From NCBI RefSeq assembly GCF_030812885.1, contig NZ_JAUSTO010000003.1:1-64000 (forward strand): a DNA stretch of 64,000 bases, read 5' to 3'. Numbering within the stretch: position 1 is the stretch's first letter; every line of letters begins with the position of its first letter. Shown here piece by piece: positions 44,697 to 54,492 of this stretch. The position numbers and the translations under genes are program-made. This stretch comes from Moryella indoligenes (lineage in GTDB: Bacteria > Bacillota > Clostridia > Lachnospirales > Lachnospiraceae). Below the pieces are notes generated by a model. It was not told where the DNA came from. It ran no database searches and saw only the letters and a program-made list of their open reading frames with translations.

Positions 44697-45500
44697 CTAC
44701 AGCATACTTCTGTATTCTTCTTTCCAGCGACGCACTGTCTCCGCAGCAGCTGCAGCACGCTGTACCGGATCTCCTTTAAATATCTCCGCAACTCTCCGGC
44801 TCTCCGCTCCGGAGGCAGCTCTCTGCCTGGCCTCCTCATACTCTCTGTCCCAGGACAGCTGCGTCTCCCCCTCCACCGCAGAGAGATAGCGCTCTCTCAC
44901 GCCGATGGTCGGCTCAATGAGGGACAGGAAATAAATCCGTTTCAGTATATTTCTGTCCTTTAAAAGCTCATAGGCCTCCACAAAACAGCGATAGGCCTTC
45001 TCCGAAAGAAAAAGATTTGCGTAGGCACAGCCCTCGCCGCAGAGCAGCCTCCCTCGAAGTGAGAGACTAATACCGCCGCTCAATTCCCCGTTCAGTACGC
45101 GCTCATAAACCGCAACCGCCTTGCCGAATTTTCTGAGAGAAAAAAGAAAATCCCCCTTTTTCTTCCAGTACTCGGCCTGAGAAAGCGACTTAAGCTTCTG
45201 CAGGCCAAGACGAAATCGCGCCGCCTCCTGCGCATTGCAGTAGCCAATGGCCTCCGGTATCTTTGAGAGCAGTACCGTCCGGTCCACCCCCGCGGCACTC
45301 AGCTCTCTGAGCTCTGCGGCCAGCACCGTCTCCCCGGCTCCCTCGGCCAGAAAATAAAACAGCGCTTCGCCGAACAGCTCATCCATAAAAAGCAGTGGGT
45401 ATTTTAAAATACAGTACGAGAGCTCCTCCGCCGTGTAAATACGAAGTCCCAGCTCCTCCAGCCAGAGCGCACAGGCAGAATTTGCAGTTCCGCAGAGCAT
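44697..45500 (-). CDS. Uncharacterised helical (TPR-like) protein of the DUF5716/DUF5717 cluster
   Basis: A 267-aa protein, mainly helical. Residues about 105-215 resemble TPR pairs (YWKKKGDFLFSLRKFGKAVAVYERVLNG, LCGEGCAYANLFLSEKAYRCFVEAYELL). The C-terminus is charged (SWDREYEEARQRAA). There is no signal peptide or clear membrane helix. The ATG at 45500 shares its A with the TGA of the upstream gene (TGATG), a coupling signal; a GTG nine nt upstream is the alternative. It is the third gene after the DUF5717-like and DUF5716-like genes and likely works with them. Function unknown. Confidence 0.65.
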   Translation of the reverse strand: MLCGTANSACALWLEELGLRIYTAEELSYCILKYPLLFMDELFGEALFYFLAEGAGETVLAAELRELSAAGVDRTVLLSKIPEAIGYCNAQEAARFRLGLQKLKSLSQAEYWKKKGDFLFSLRKFGKAVAVYERVLNGELSGGISLSLRGRLLCGEGCAYANLFLSEKAYRCFVEAYELLKDRNILKRIYFLSLIEPTIGVRERYLSAVEGETQLSWDREYEEARQRAASGAESRRVAEIFKGDPVQRAAAAAETVRRWKEEYRSML

Positions 45501-46810
45501 CAGTCCCACAGCTGCACCTCCTCCTCTACCGCTCCCTCAGTCGCAGGGAAAAGCTCTCCAAAGCCGGCATCCCGAAGACACACACACATGGTGCGCTCAT
45601 CCCTTAGACTTGCCTGAAAATCCACAAAGCAGGTCTTCGCCTCCCGCTCCGGCAAAAAGCTCATCGGAATTCTGACTGTCTTCTCTTTTCTCAGATTGAC
45701 CGGGGCTATGTGCAGCTCCAGCGCATTGCGGTCAAGCGGCAGCAGTCTCAGCGACACCGCCGCCCCCCCGACCGGATCCCCGGCGTGAATCAGCGGAAAC
45801 ACCATGCTCCGTCCGTTTTTCTCGAGGGAAATGCTGACATTTGCCTCAGCTCTTCCGCTGCACAGAGCCACAAAGCCGGGATCCCCCCTGCCGGAGATCA
45901 GAGCCGCTCCGCGCACCAGTGCTCCTCTCGCAAAAATATCAAAGTCCAGAAAAACCTTTCGACGGAATCCACAGATCTGACGCATAAATTCCACTGCCCA
46001 GTCATAGTGCTCAAAGCCCTTTCCCGTGAGCAGGATTCCCGAAAAAACTTTATTTTTCAAGAGGCGCTCCGCAGCACTGCTCATGATCTTATCCGCCAGC
46101 TTCTCCCCGGCGGCGGATTGAAGCACAGACAGCGTAAATGCCTCGTCGAGATCCTCCTTCTCGGCGCGCACATAGAGCGTCTTTTTGTCACGGCGCATGG
46201 TAAGCTCATAAAAGCTGAGCGCCTGATCCGAGAGGTCAAAAAGCCCCACCTCTCCCGTTCTGAGCTCCCGCGGCTGACTCATCACGTAATAAAGAAAGCT
46301 CTCGGAGCGGCTCACACAAAAGGTTCTGTCCCGCGGAAAGCCATAATCTGCCAGGGCTTTCAGAAGCTGTTCGGATAGCGTTCGGTCATAATCCGGGAGC
46401 ACGATCACAACCCCGTCCAGGCTATCCGCTGCGCTCTGTCTGGTCATGGCCTCCGGAATACCTCCCGCTGCAGTCCTCGGCTCACACTCCGCCACAGACT
46501 CTGCTTCCTCGGACGATACCAGACTAAACTCCCGCACCAGGGAGAGGAAGCGGCACAGGAGCTCCAGCGCCTCATAGCGCACGCCCCGTATTGTGGCAGT
46601 TCCCTGCTTCATGCTGAGCGCCAGCAGCTTATCCGTCAGGATTCCTTTGCCTGCGAGCGCCTTCTCATAGGCCTCTTCCCCGATGTACCAGAGGTCATGC
46701 TTCTTATCTCTGCAGATGGCGGTCGGGAGATGAAAGCAGCGATCGCTGTCAGACAGTGCTATGCCAACTTCATTGTCTGTGAGATCAATTCCAAGTATTC
46801 TCACTTTCAT
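45500..46810 (-). CDS. DUF5716-like protein, actin/Hsp70-type ATPase fold suspected
   Basis: A 436-aa protein. The N-terminus KVRILGIDLTDNEVGIAL resembles phosphate-1 motifs of the actin/Hsp70/FtsA superfamily. VGLFDLSDQALSFYELT (near 195) could be phosphate-2, and SGILLTGKGFEHYDWAVEFMRQI (near 255) resembles the adenosine motif. ARGALVRGAALISGRG follows. AAAGGAGGGGATGT precedes the ATG; a longer frame lacks such a site. The DUF5716 label is from memory of Lachnospiraceae annotations and should be checked. It sits between the giant DUF5717-like gene (51 nt upstream) and the helical-protein gene. Function unknown; an ATP-driven switch or scaffold is an inference. Confidence 0.65.
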   Translation of the reverse strand: MKVRILGIDLTDNEVGIALSDSDRCFHLPTAICRDKKHDLWYIGEEAYEKALAGKGILTDKLLALSMKQGTATIRGVRYEALELLCRFLSLVREFSLVSSEEAESVAECEPRTAAGGIPEAMTRQSAADSLDGVVIVLPDYDRTLSEQLLKALADYGFPRDRTFCVSRSESFLYYVMSQPRELRTGEVGLFDLSDQALSFYELTMRRDKKTLYVRAEKEDLDEAFTLSVLQSAAGEKLADKIMSSAAERLLKNKVFSGILLTGKGFEHYDWAVEFMRQICGFRRKVFLDFDIFARGALVRGAALISGRGDPGFVALCSGRAEANVSISLEKNGRSMVFPLIHAGDPVGGAAVSLRLLPLDRNALELHIAPVNLRKEKTVRIPMSFLPEREAKTCFVDFQASLRDERTMCVCLRDAGFGELFPATEGAVEEEVQLWD

Positions 46811-46861
46811 ACATCCCCTCCTTTCTGCATCCGCCCCTTCCGGCAGCATCGATCCCAACGC

Positions 46862-49800
46862 CTATTCAAGCTGAAAGAGCTCTGCCGCGAGATCCTCTCC
46901 CGCAGCAAAGGCCGTCATCTCTGCCCGCAGTGCAGACTCGTCCTTCCTGCCAAGATGCCGCACCATCGCATTCAGGCAGTCGTATCGGCTTCCTGCCCCC
47001 GCTGTCTCTTTCTGAAGCTCTTTCTCTTCCGTATCCCGCACAATCGCGCCGGAGATCTCCGGTATCTCCTCTGAATCTCCTGTCTTTCTTATCTCATACT
47101 CCCAGCGCTCTCCATCAAAGAGCACGGCCCGCTTCACAAAGCGATCCATATACATACAGGGCAGCTCCTCCAGATGAAATTCCGTCTCGTCCGGAAGGAT
47201 GCGCATCCGTATCTCATAGCTGCAGCCCGTACTGCCCCGAAACTCCACGCATTCCCTGTCCAGGATCTCCTCGGGAACAGGGATAAAGCGCGCCAAATTT
47301 TTATAATAAGAGAAGTAGAGTCCCTCGTCAAGAAGCCCCGGCAGAATTTCTTCTGCAAGCCCCTCCTGCTCCTCAGAGAGAGCTTCGGCCTCTGCATAAT
47401 GCCTCGTCAGCGCAAGGCGGTAGATGAGCGGTACCTGTGCCGCTGCCTGAGCCTCACGCATCAGGAGCTCAAGATACTGAAAGACCCAGTCTCCCGGCTC
47501 TTCATCCTTCAGAAAATAGCACGCCGCGCGCTCCGTCATATAGGCGCGCACCATAAGCTCCGTCGTTTTCTTCCCATCCCGGAAGCGCAAAAACACCCGG
47601 TCAAGCTGCCCGGTCTCTCCGGTAAAAAGCATCTGTGCGAGAAGCCGCTCCTCCAGATCATAGGTCTCCACCTGCGCCTCTGCCGCCGCATCAAGGAGAC
47701 AGCTCATCTCCGCCGTAAGTCCGTTATAAAACTCGCAGAGATAGTCGAGAATCACCGAATCGGCCGTTCCTGCGTGAAATGCGCGGGCAGAGAGCATGAG
47801 CAGCATTCCGTCCTCGGGAAACATCCGCTCCAATATCACCTGCGAGCAGAGCTTTCCGAGCGCATCTCCAGGAAGCTCCTGCATCCGGAATTCCTGAATG
47901 AGCTCCCACGCCTCCATCCAGTGTCCGGCATCCAGCAGCACGCGAAATATCTCTGTCCGTTCCGCACTGTCAAAGAGCGACTTGTCCGCAGAGAGCAGAT
48001 AGTCCACACATTCGCGCCCGTTCCGCACCAAGATACCGCGCAGAAAGCTTTTGTAACCCTCCGAGAGCATCCGCTCATCCAGCGCAAGGCGCACCGTTCT
48101 CAGTGACTCCGGGCTCAGCCGTCCCGATGCACTCTCCGCGACGCTGCTGCGCAGTGCCGCGAGCATAGCAGGTCTCCCCTCGGGATCCAGCCGGGCGCAG
48201 CGCTCCTTAAGCCCCGGTATGGAACACACCGCCTCCGCTCTTCCGAGTGATGCGGCAAAGCGGTTCTCATAGGCATCCTCAAACAGGAAGACCGCCTGGT
48301 CTGAGTATACCGGCACATAGGCGCTTCCTTTCTCCAGCCGCACGCGCTCCACCTTCTGGAGCTCCGGGTAAACCACGACCACAGAGCGTATCCAGTCAGA
48401 TTTCGCGGTGATCCTTCTTGTGTTCAGTATCCCCGGCAGCACAGCTGCCAGCCGCTGATCCAATATATCATCCCGCAGAACCGCGCGATACAGCTCTGCA
48501 AGACGGCTATTCACACTGCCTGTCAGCAGCTTTCCCAGCGCAAAATCCTCTATCTGCTTCCGATATTCCTCCCAGAGCTCTCTCTCCTGCTTACGGAAAT
48601 GAGCAAGATTTGCATAGAGCTTTTCACGGCTCCTCTCATCCAGACGGTTATCATAGACAAAATAGAGAAGGATCTCATGCGGCAGCGCACGCTCTGTGTG
48701 GTTCTGCATGCTGGAAACCAGATATTCGTTGAGTCCTGTCAGGCGTATTTTCTGCTCAAGGCCACGCATATACCAGCTGTGAGCCTCCGCGTCCCTCCGG
48801 TCACTGCGGATCAGACTTTTGCAGATTGCAGTCAGCAGTTCCGCCGATGGATAGCGCTCATACAGCGCAGAGAGCAGGGGAAAGTGCAGAGCTGTAAAGC
48901 TCTTCACCGAAGCTGCCGCTGCCGTGTAAGCTGCCGCTGCTGTTGCACCGGGAAGCTTATGCGAGAGCCCAAAGCGCAGCACCGCGAGCTCCATTCGTCC
49001 AAGCTCCCGAATGCGCTCCGGACTTTTTTCATACAGCCCCGCAAGCTCTGCAAACAGGAAGGGGCTTCTGTCTCCCCTTCTGTAAAGCCCAAGAAGCAGC
49101 GTATAATACTCCTCTCCCATATCCCGTGACTCGGGGCTGAGCAGAAGATACACGGGCAGCAGTTCCACATGCCCCTCTCTGCTGAGGGCAGAGAGCACGC
49201 GCTCCGCTGTGATGTGAACCTGCTCCCCGCCTCTTATCAGTGCGCGAAGTGCTTCTGCGAGATAGCGGAAAAGGAAGCCGTCTCCCCGCTCTCCCGGAAG
49301 CAGCACGCCTGTGCGCACCGCTTTCTTTCTTTTCTCCTCCGCCTCAAGTATCAGCGCAGTGCAGCGCTCTGTCTCGCCTCGCCTGAAGGCGAGCTCCGCA
49401 CGCAGCAGGCAGCGCATTGCGGCATTCCATGCCGCAGGCTGCACAGCATCCACTGTTGACCCGGGTTCCGCCCCCTCCTCTGCCTCTGTGCGCAGAGAGA
49501 CTGCATGCCTCTCTGCAAGCGCCGTCTCCATCTCATCCAGCAGCTCCTCCGCGCTGTCTCCAGACACAGCATAGTGCAGCCGGAGATAGAGGTAATGCGC
49601 AAAGCGTTCCTTTTCTCTCTCCCGCTCAGCCCGCTCCCTGGCCTCTCCGGAGAGTCTCTCCCGGAATACTGTCACCGGCACAGAAAACTCCATGGCCTCA
49701 GAGCTGAATCGGATACGCCCCTCATTTTTTCCCTCATGCAGGGCCTTTGAGATCAGTTCAAACTCATATTCATACACACCGTCTGTAAAATCCGAGATGG

Positions 49801-50500
49801 TAATATAGCGCTTCGGAAGACGGATAAAGCTACCCTCTGCTGTTGCTGTGAGGCGAAAATATCCCTCTCTCAGCTGCAAAAGTGTGATGGCTCCCTCCGC
49901 TCCGTTTTCGGTCTCCGCGCGCACCAGTGCGCGCTTCTTGGCCCCTGCCGCAACAAGAAATTCCTCCAGTGCAGAGGCGCGGTCCGGTCCTCTTCGAAAC
50001 GCCTCATAGAGCGCCCTCAGCTTCAGATCCCGCATAAAGGCAGCAGTCGGGAATTCCCTGTACTCAAAAATTCTGAGTGCCGCCTCCGGCTCCAGCCGGG
50101 CAACTTCTGCAAAGCTCTCGAGACTTTCCAGTTTCTCCAGAATATTACCCGCAGTGCCATCTGTCACATGAAAAAGAAAGGGGACTGTTCGCTCCCCGCC
50201 ATCTGTCACTAGCTTCAGGTTTCCGCGGATCTCCTCTCCCGCCTGCAGCTTTCTCGCATCCACCTCCACAAGCAACTGGTTTTTCCGGTTGCCAAAAGAG
50301 GGCCTGAGCACCCGGACACAGATATGGTCCGAATAGATCAGTCCCTTCAGGTAAATGCCGTTTGCGCTGTTCACACTGAGCTCCGTGCGAAGCAGCTCCC
50401 CCCGCCGCACCGGCAGCTCAAGACGCTCCGGTATCACGACAAGTTCGGGCCTCTCCGGATTCAGGATTCCCCTCGCCAGGCGGTTGATCCTCTCTCTCAT
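46862..50500 (-). CDS. Giant DUF5717-like protein of unknown function
   Basis: A 1,212-aa protein with no signal peptide or obvious membrane helix. The N-terminal 110 residues (PELVVIPERLELPVRRGELL, VNSANGIYLKGLIYSD) look like a beta-sandwich. A second such region runs to about 300. A very long helical-repeat body rich in Leu, Ala, Glu and Arg follows (YLYLRLHYAVSGDSAEELLDEM and many like it). The C-terminal 130 residues are again strand-rich (CVEFRGSTGCSYEIRMRI). GCAGAGGATAGA precedes the ATG at 50500; the frame is open to 50533. The DUF5717 label is recalled, not searched. It is first of a three-gene set upstream of valS. Confidence 0.65.
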   Translation of the reverse strand: MRERINRLARGILNPERPELVVIPERLELPVRRGELLRTELSVNSANGIYLKGLIYSDHICVRVLRPSFGNRKNQLLVEVDARKLQAGEEIRGNLKLVTDGGERTVPFLFHVTDGTAGNILEKLESLESFAEVARLEPEAALRIFEYREFPTAAFMRDLKLRALYEAFRRGPDRASALEEFLVAAGAKKRALVRAETENGAEGAITLLQLREGYFRLTATAEGSFIRLPKRYITISDFTDGVYEYEFELISKALHEGKNEGRIRFSSEAMEFSVPVTVFRERLSGEARERAEREREKERFAHYLYLRLHYAVSGDSAEELLDEMETALAERHAVSLRTEAEEGAEPGSTVDAVQPAAWNAAMRCLLRAELAFRRGETERCTALILEAEEKRKKAVRTGVLLPGERGDGFLFRYLAEALRALIRGGEQVHITAERVLSALSREGHVELLPVYLLLSPESRDMGEEYYTLLLGLYRRGDRSPFLFAELAGLYEKSPERIRELGRMELAVLRFGLSHKLPGATAAAAYTAAAASVKSFTALHFPLLSALYERYPSAELLTAICKSLIRSDRRDAEAHSWYMRGLEQKIRLTGLNEYLVSSMQNHTERALPHEILLYFVYDNRLDERSREKLYANLAHFRKQERELWEEYRKQIEDFALGKLLTGSVNSRLAELYRAVLRDDILDQRLAAVLPGILNTRRITAKSDWIRSVVVVYPELQKVERVRLEKGSAYVPVYSDQAVFLFEDAYENRFAASLGRAEAVCSIPGLKERCARLDPEGRPAMLAALRSSVAESASGRLSPESLRTVRLALDERMLSEGYKSFLRGILVRNGRECVDYLLSADKSLFDSAERTEIFRVLLDAGHWMEAWELIQEFRMQELPGDALGKLCSQVILERMFPEDGMLLMLSARAFHAGTADSVILDYLCEFYNGLTAEMSCLLDAAAEAQVETYDLEERLLAQMLFTGETGQLDRVFLRFRDGKKTTELMVRAYMTERAACYFLKDEEPGDWVFQYLELLMREAQAAAQVPLIYRLALTRHYAEAEALSEEQEGLAEEILPGLLDEGLYFSYYKNLARFIPVPEEILDRECVEFRGSTGCSYEIRMRILPDETEFHLEELPCMYMDRFVKRAVLFDGERWEYEIRKTGDSEEIPEISGAIVRDTEEKELQKETAGAGSRYDCLNAMVRHLGRKDESALRAEMTAFAAGEDLAAELFQLE

Positions 50501-50653
50501 TCTATCCTCTGCACTTTCTCGGTAAACCCACAAAACAAAGCCAGCTCACAGTGCCGGAAATCATACCCTCACACTGCTTTGTGCTTAAAGATTTTATCAC
50601 ACTTCCCCTTGAATGAAAAGCTTGGTATACTATGCTTCAATGGAGGTGACGCC

Positions 50654-51178
50654 ATGTTGTCCGAGCCGATGACACTGTATAAACTGATGATTCTGTATCT
50701 TCTGAATCAGGTGAATTTTCCGCTGACAGAGGACCGCATCTCTGAGTTTTTTCTATCCCGCGAATATACGACCTATTTTACATTAAAGCAGGCTCTTGCA
50801 GAGCTGAACGATGCGGAGCTGATTCGCGTCCACCGTGTGCGAAATTCCAGCCGCTACTCTATCACCGCCGAGGGCGAACAGACCTACCGCTTCTTCGGCA
50901 GGAAAATCTCGCCCGAGATACTCGCGGATATGGACGATTTTCTGAAGGAGAATCGCTTTCGCATCCGCAGCGAGGTAGATATCACTGCCGACTACTGGAA
51001 ATCCGAAAATCTTGACTACCATGTGCGCTGTGATATCAACGAGGGCCGCAGCTCCATTCTCTCGATTGACATTACAGCTCCCGATGAAAAGCAGGCTGAG
51101 CTCATGTGCAGCCGCTGGCGGGAGAGCAGTCAGGAGATTTACGCATTTATCCTGCGAGCTCTGCTCGGAGGCGGATAA
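50654..51178 (+). CDS. DUF4364 family protein, winged-helix type
   Basis: A 174-aa protein beginning LSEPMTLYKLMILYLLNQV, followed by FFLSREYTTYFTLKQALAELNDAELI and RYSITAEGEQTYRFF. This is a PadR-like winged helix with the layout of the clostridial DUF4364 family. The C-terminal half (IRSEVDITADYWKSENLDYHVRCDI) forms a sheet domain. TGGAGGTGACGCC precedes the ATG. It is divergent from the DUF5717-like gene across 150 bp. A role as DNA-binding regulator is inferred from the fold; targets are unknown. Confidence 0.75.
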   Translation: MLSEPMTLYKLMILYLLNQVNFPLTEDRISEFFLSREYTTYFTLKQALAELNDAELIRVHRVRNSSRYSITAEGEQTYRFFGRKISPEILADMDDFLKENRFRIRSEVDITADYWKSENLDYHVRCDINEGRSSILSIDITAPDEKQAELMCSRWRESSQEIYAFILRALLGGG

Positions 51179-51187
51179 TGCTGACCG

Positions 51188-51229
51188 GACAGAGCCGGAA
51201 CAGCGTGTGAGAGCTGTTCCGGCTCTGTC
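51188..51229 (+). terminator. Hairpin after the DUF4364 gene
   Basis: A perfect 17-bp stem GACAGAGCCGGAACAGC (51188-51204) / GCTGTTCCGGCTCTGTC (51213-51229) with an 8-nt loop starts 10 nt after the stop codon. The following U-tract is poor, so it may need another factor or serve the convergent engB transcript. Confidence 0.65.
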
Positions 51230-51307
51230 TGACTTCCCGGCGAGGCAACACACCTCAGACAGGATGCAGCTGCCACAGTGCTCAGAACACGGCAGAAGGC
51301 CACACTC

Positions 51308-52096
51308 TCAGCATCCCCGGAGCAGCTCGTCCACAAGATGAAACAGCTCCTCTCTTCCCTGCTTCGTCTCAGAGGAAAAGGGAATCAGCGGAACTCCCTC
51401 CGCGCAGCCAAGCTTTTCACGAATCAGCTTCTCGCGGGCCTTCAGCTGGCTCCTCTTGATCTTATCCGCCTTTGTTGCGACAATCAAAGGTTTCAGCCCC
51501 TGTTCCACGATCCAGTCATACATGAGACAGTCGTTCGCCGACGGCTCATGCCGTATATCTACCAGCAGGAACACCGCACAGAGCTGCGGAGACTGATGCA
51601 GATAGCGCTCTATCATTCTGCCCCAGGCAGCCTTTGCCTCCTCACTCGCATTTGCGTAGCCGTAGCCCGGAAGATCCACAAAGTAGACCAGACCGTTCAC
51701 ACGATAGAAATTGATGGTCTGCGTCTTTCCCGGCTGTGCCGAGGTTCGCGCGAGGGCCTTGCGATTCACCAGGGCATTCAGAAGACTGGACTTTCCGACA
51801 TTGGATTTTCCGGCAAAGGCAAATTCCGGCTTTCCGCTCTCCGGAAGCGCGCTCTTCACACCACAGACAAATTCCAGCACAGATTCCTGAATATGCAGGG
51901 AGCCGTCTTCCCGGAACAGGGGGGTTGGTTTCGCAGGCGGCACCTGTATCCCGCACTTTTTCTGCGGGACAGGCTTTGTCTCCTTCCTGCGCTTTACACC
52001 AAAGGCGCCGTCCACCCGCCTTGCGGGCGCTGCCCCGGTTGCCGCTCTTTTGCTGTTTCGAACCTCTTCCCCGCGCTGCACTCTCTTCTCCCTCAC
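51308..52096 (-). CDS. engB: Ribosome-biogenesis GTPase EngB (YsxC/YihA)
   Basis: A 262-aa protein whose residues about 65-262 are a complete EngB GTPase needed for 50S assembly: G1 GKSNVGKSSLLNALV, RTSAQPGKTQTINFY (switch I), G3 DLPGYGYA and G4 ATKADKIKRSQ. The first 60 residues are basic and absent from usual EngB (about 195-200 aa). They may be a real extension, or translation may start further in. The GTG start at 52096 has GAGGTGAGG upstream; internal candidates lack one. It follows lon by 56 bp, the lon-engB order typical of Bacillota. Confidence 0.92.
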   Translation of the reverse strand: MREKRVQRGEEVRNSKRAATGAAPARRVDGAFGVKRRKETKPVPQKKCGIQVPPAKPTPLFREDGSLHIQESVLEFVCGVKSALPESGKPEFAFAGKSNVGKSSLLNALVNRKALARTSAQPGKTQTINFYRVNGLVYFVDLPGYGYANASEEAKAAWGRMIERYLHQSPQLCAVFLLVDIRHEPSANDCLMYDWIVEQGLKPLIVATKADKIKRSQLKAREKLIREKLGCAEGVPLIPFSSETKQGREELFHLVDELLRGC

Positions 52097-52152
52097 CTCT
52101 GCCTCACCTCATCTTTCTCTCGCGCACAGCCCTGCTGCGTAGCTTTCGTACA

Positions 52153-54468
52153 TCAAAGTTCCCGAAAGGCCTCCCGCAGAGCCTCCGGAAGCTCTCGAAT
52201 ATAAACAATCTCAAGCCCGCCGGTGATCTCCCGGTCGAGCTCTGCGATATCTGCGCGATTTGCCTCCGGCACAAGCACCTTTTCCATGTGTGCGGCCTTT
52301 GCGGCCAGTATTTTCTCCTTCAGCCCGCCCACTGGAAGTATTCTGCCGCGCAGGGTGATCTCTCCCGTCATCGCAACTGCTCCACTCACCGGTATTTCCG
52401 TTACCGCAGAGAGCAGCGCAGTCGCCATAGTGACACCTGCACTGGGCCCGTCCTTCGGCACAGCTCCCTCCGGGATATGGAGATGAATCTCATGCTTCTC
52501 ATAAAAATCCTCAGCGACTCTCCAGTCTGCGGAGAGACTGCGCACGCAGCTCAGCGCTGTCTGCGCCGACTCACGCATCACGCTGCCCATCTGTCCTGTG
52601 AGCTTCAGCTCTCCCTTTCCGGGCATGATATTCACTTCGATCTCCAGGGTATCGCCTCCGACCCGCGTCCACGCCAGTCCCCTGACGATGCCAACTGCAT
52701 CCGGATGCCGCTCATCCTCCGGCCGGACGCGCGCTCTTCCGAGATACACGGGGAGCTGACGCTCTGTAATGCGTATCCTCCCCTTATGTCCGCGCATGAG
52801 CTTCAGTGCGCTCTTTCTGCAGAGCTCCCCGATGCGCCGCTCTGCCCCGCGGACTCCCGCCTCTCTGGTATAGCTGTGAATCAGTTTTTTCAGCGCAGAT
52901 TCCGTAATCTCCAGCTGATCCGGCCGTATGCCGTTCAGCCTCTTCTGCTTCTCCACGAGATAATCCTTCGCGATATGCAGCTTCTCGTTCTCTGTGTACG
53001 AGCTGATCTCTATCAGCTCCATGCGGTCCAGCAGCGGTCCTGGAATCGTCTCCGTGCTGTTTGCTGTCGCAATGAAGAGCACGCCGGACAGATCCACCGG
53101 GAGCTCCACATAGTGGTCTCTGAAATGCATATTCTGCTCGCTGTCCAGTACCTCCAGGAGCGCCGATGCCGTTGCTCCGTGATGCTCCGGGGAGAGCTTG
53201 TCCACCTCGTCCAGCAGCATCAGCGGATTGGCCGTCCCCGCCTGCCGGAGACCATCCACAATGCGCCCCGGCATCGCTCCCACATAGGTCTTTCTGTGCC
53301 CGCGTATCTCAGCCTCATCCCGCACGCCTCCGAGGCTGATACGCACATAGCGCCGGTTCAGCGCCTCCGCGACACTCCGCGCAATCGAAGTCTTTCCGGT
53401 TCCGGGTGGGCCCACAAGGCATAAAATGGGGCCATGTCCCTCGGGGTTCAGCATCCGGACTGCAAGATATTCCAGAATGCGCTCCTTTACCTTCTTGAGA
53501 CCATAGTGATCTCTGTTCAGAATGCGCTCTGCTTCAACCAGATCCTCCGAATCCTTTGAGCAGTGGTTCCACGGAAGCTCCAGCAATGTGTCCAGATAGT
53601 TTCGGAGCACATTTGCCTCCGGACTTCCGCTCTGCATGCTCTTCATGCGGAACAGCTCCTTCTTAAGCTTTGTCTTCACCTCATCGGAGGCAAAGAGCTT
53701 CTCAAGCCGCGCCTCATATTCCTCCGACTCAGAGAGGAAGCTGTCATCCCCCAGCTCCTCATGCAGAAGCTTCAGCTGCTCCCGCAGCACGTAGTCCTTC
53801 TGATTTTTATCAATATTTTCCTTAAGCTTCTCCTGAAACGCATGCCGTATCTCATTCACCGCCACTTCCCGCGTGAGTTCTCCCGCGAGCTCGCCGTACA
53901 GTGTCTCCGTATCGGAGCACTCCAGGAAGCGCTGTGCAGTTCTCCAATTCCAGGGAAGCTCCGCCGCGGTTCGCGTGATCAGAAGCTCCAGCTCATCCAC
54001 AGCCAGCATATCACCGAGCAGCTTCTCGGCAAAGGCTCTGTGACCCGCAGCATATTCCTTCAGCTTGCCTCGAATGATACGCAGCATCGCCTCTGTTGCG
54101 GGATCCTCCGGCTGTGCAGCCCGTCTCGGCTCCTCTGCGACGCGCGCAGATAAAAACTCCTGTCCCGGCAGAAGCTCCTCCATGCGGCAGCGCAGTGTAC
54201 CCTCCACTACAACGCGCCCCATGTCCTGCGGCAGTCTGGCAAGCTGTCGTATCTCGCAGAGCGTGCCGTACTGAAACAACCCCTCCGCATCCGGATCCAG
54301 CGCATCCGGGTCTCTCTGAGCAATGAGAAAGAGCTTCTCGCCTTTCTGCATCGCTGCTTCTATTGCAGCCATGGACTTTTTTCTGCTGATATCAAAGTGT
54401 GTCGTCTCACCGGGCAGCACGACTCTGGCGCGCAGCGCAACAGTGGGAAAGCTATGATTTTCTCTCAT
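52153..54468 (-). CDS. lon: ATP-dependent protease Lon
   Basis: A 771-aa AAA+ protease. The N-terminal LON substrate domain opens with FPTVALRARVVLPGETTHFDI. The coiled-coil region (KENIDKNQKDYVLREQLKLL) follows. The ATPase has Walker A GPPGTGKTS near 355 and Walker B LMLLDEVDKL. The C-terminal protease has the catalytic Ser in PKDGPSAGVT near 673 and the Lys in GGLKEKILAA. TTTGGAGTACAG precedes the ATG at 54468. It degrades damaged and regulatory proteins in the cytoplasm. It is downstream of clpX in the tig-clpP-clpX-lon-engB run. Confidence 0.97.
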   Translation of the reverse strand: MRENHSFPTVALRARVVLPGETTHFDISRKKSMAAIEAAMQKGEKLFLIAQRDPDALDPDAEGLFQYGTLCEIRQLARLPQDMGRVVVEGTLRCRMEELLPGQEFLSARVAEEPRRAAQPEDPATEAMLRIIRGKLKEYAAGHRAFAEKLLGDMLAVDELELLITRTAAELPWNWRTAQRFLECSDTETLYGELAGELTREVAVNEIRHAFQEKLKENIDKNQKDYVLREQLKLLHEELGDDSFLSESEEYEARLEKLFASDEVKTKLKKELFRMKSMQSGSPEANVLRNYLDTLLELPWNHCSKDSEDLVEAERILNRDHYGLKKVKERILEYLAVRMLNPEGHGPILCLVGPPGTGKTSIARSVAEALNRRYVRISLGGVRDEAEIRGHRKTYVGAMPGRIVDGLRQAGTANPLMLLDEVDKLSPEHHGATASALLEVLDSEQNMHFRDHYVELPVDLSGVLFIATANSTETIPGPLLDRMELIEISSYTENEKLHIAKDYLVEKQKRLNGIRPDQLEITESALKKLIHSYTREAGVRGAERRIGELCRKSALKLMRGHKGRIRITERQLPVYLGRARVRPEDERHPDAVGIVRGLAWTRVGGDTLEIEVNIMPGKGELKLTGQMGSVMRESAQTALSCVRSLSADWRVAEDFYEKHEIHLHIPEGAVPKDGPSAGVTMATALLSAVTEIPVSGAVAMTGEITLRGRILPVGGLKEKILAAKAAHMEKVLVPEANRADIAELDREITGGLEIVYIRELPEALREAFREL

Positions 54469-54492
54469 CTGTACTCCAAATATTCTTACTTG

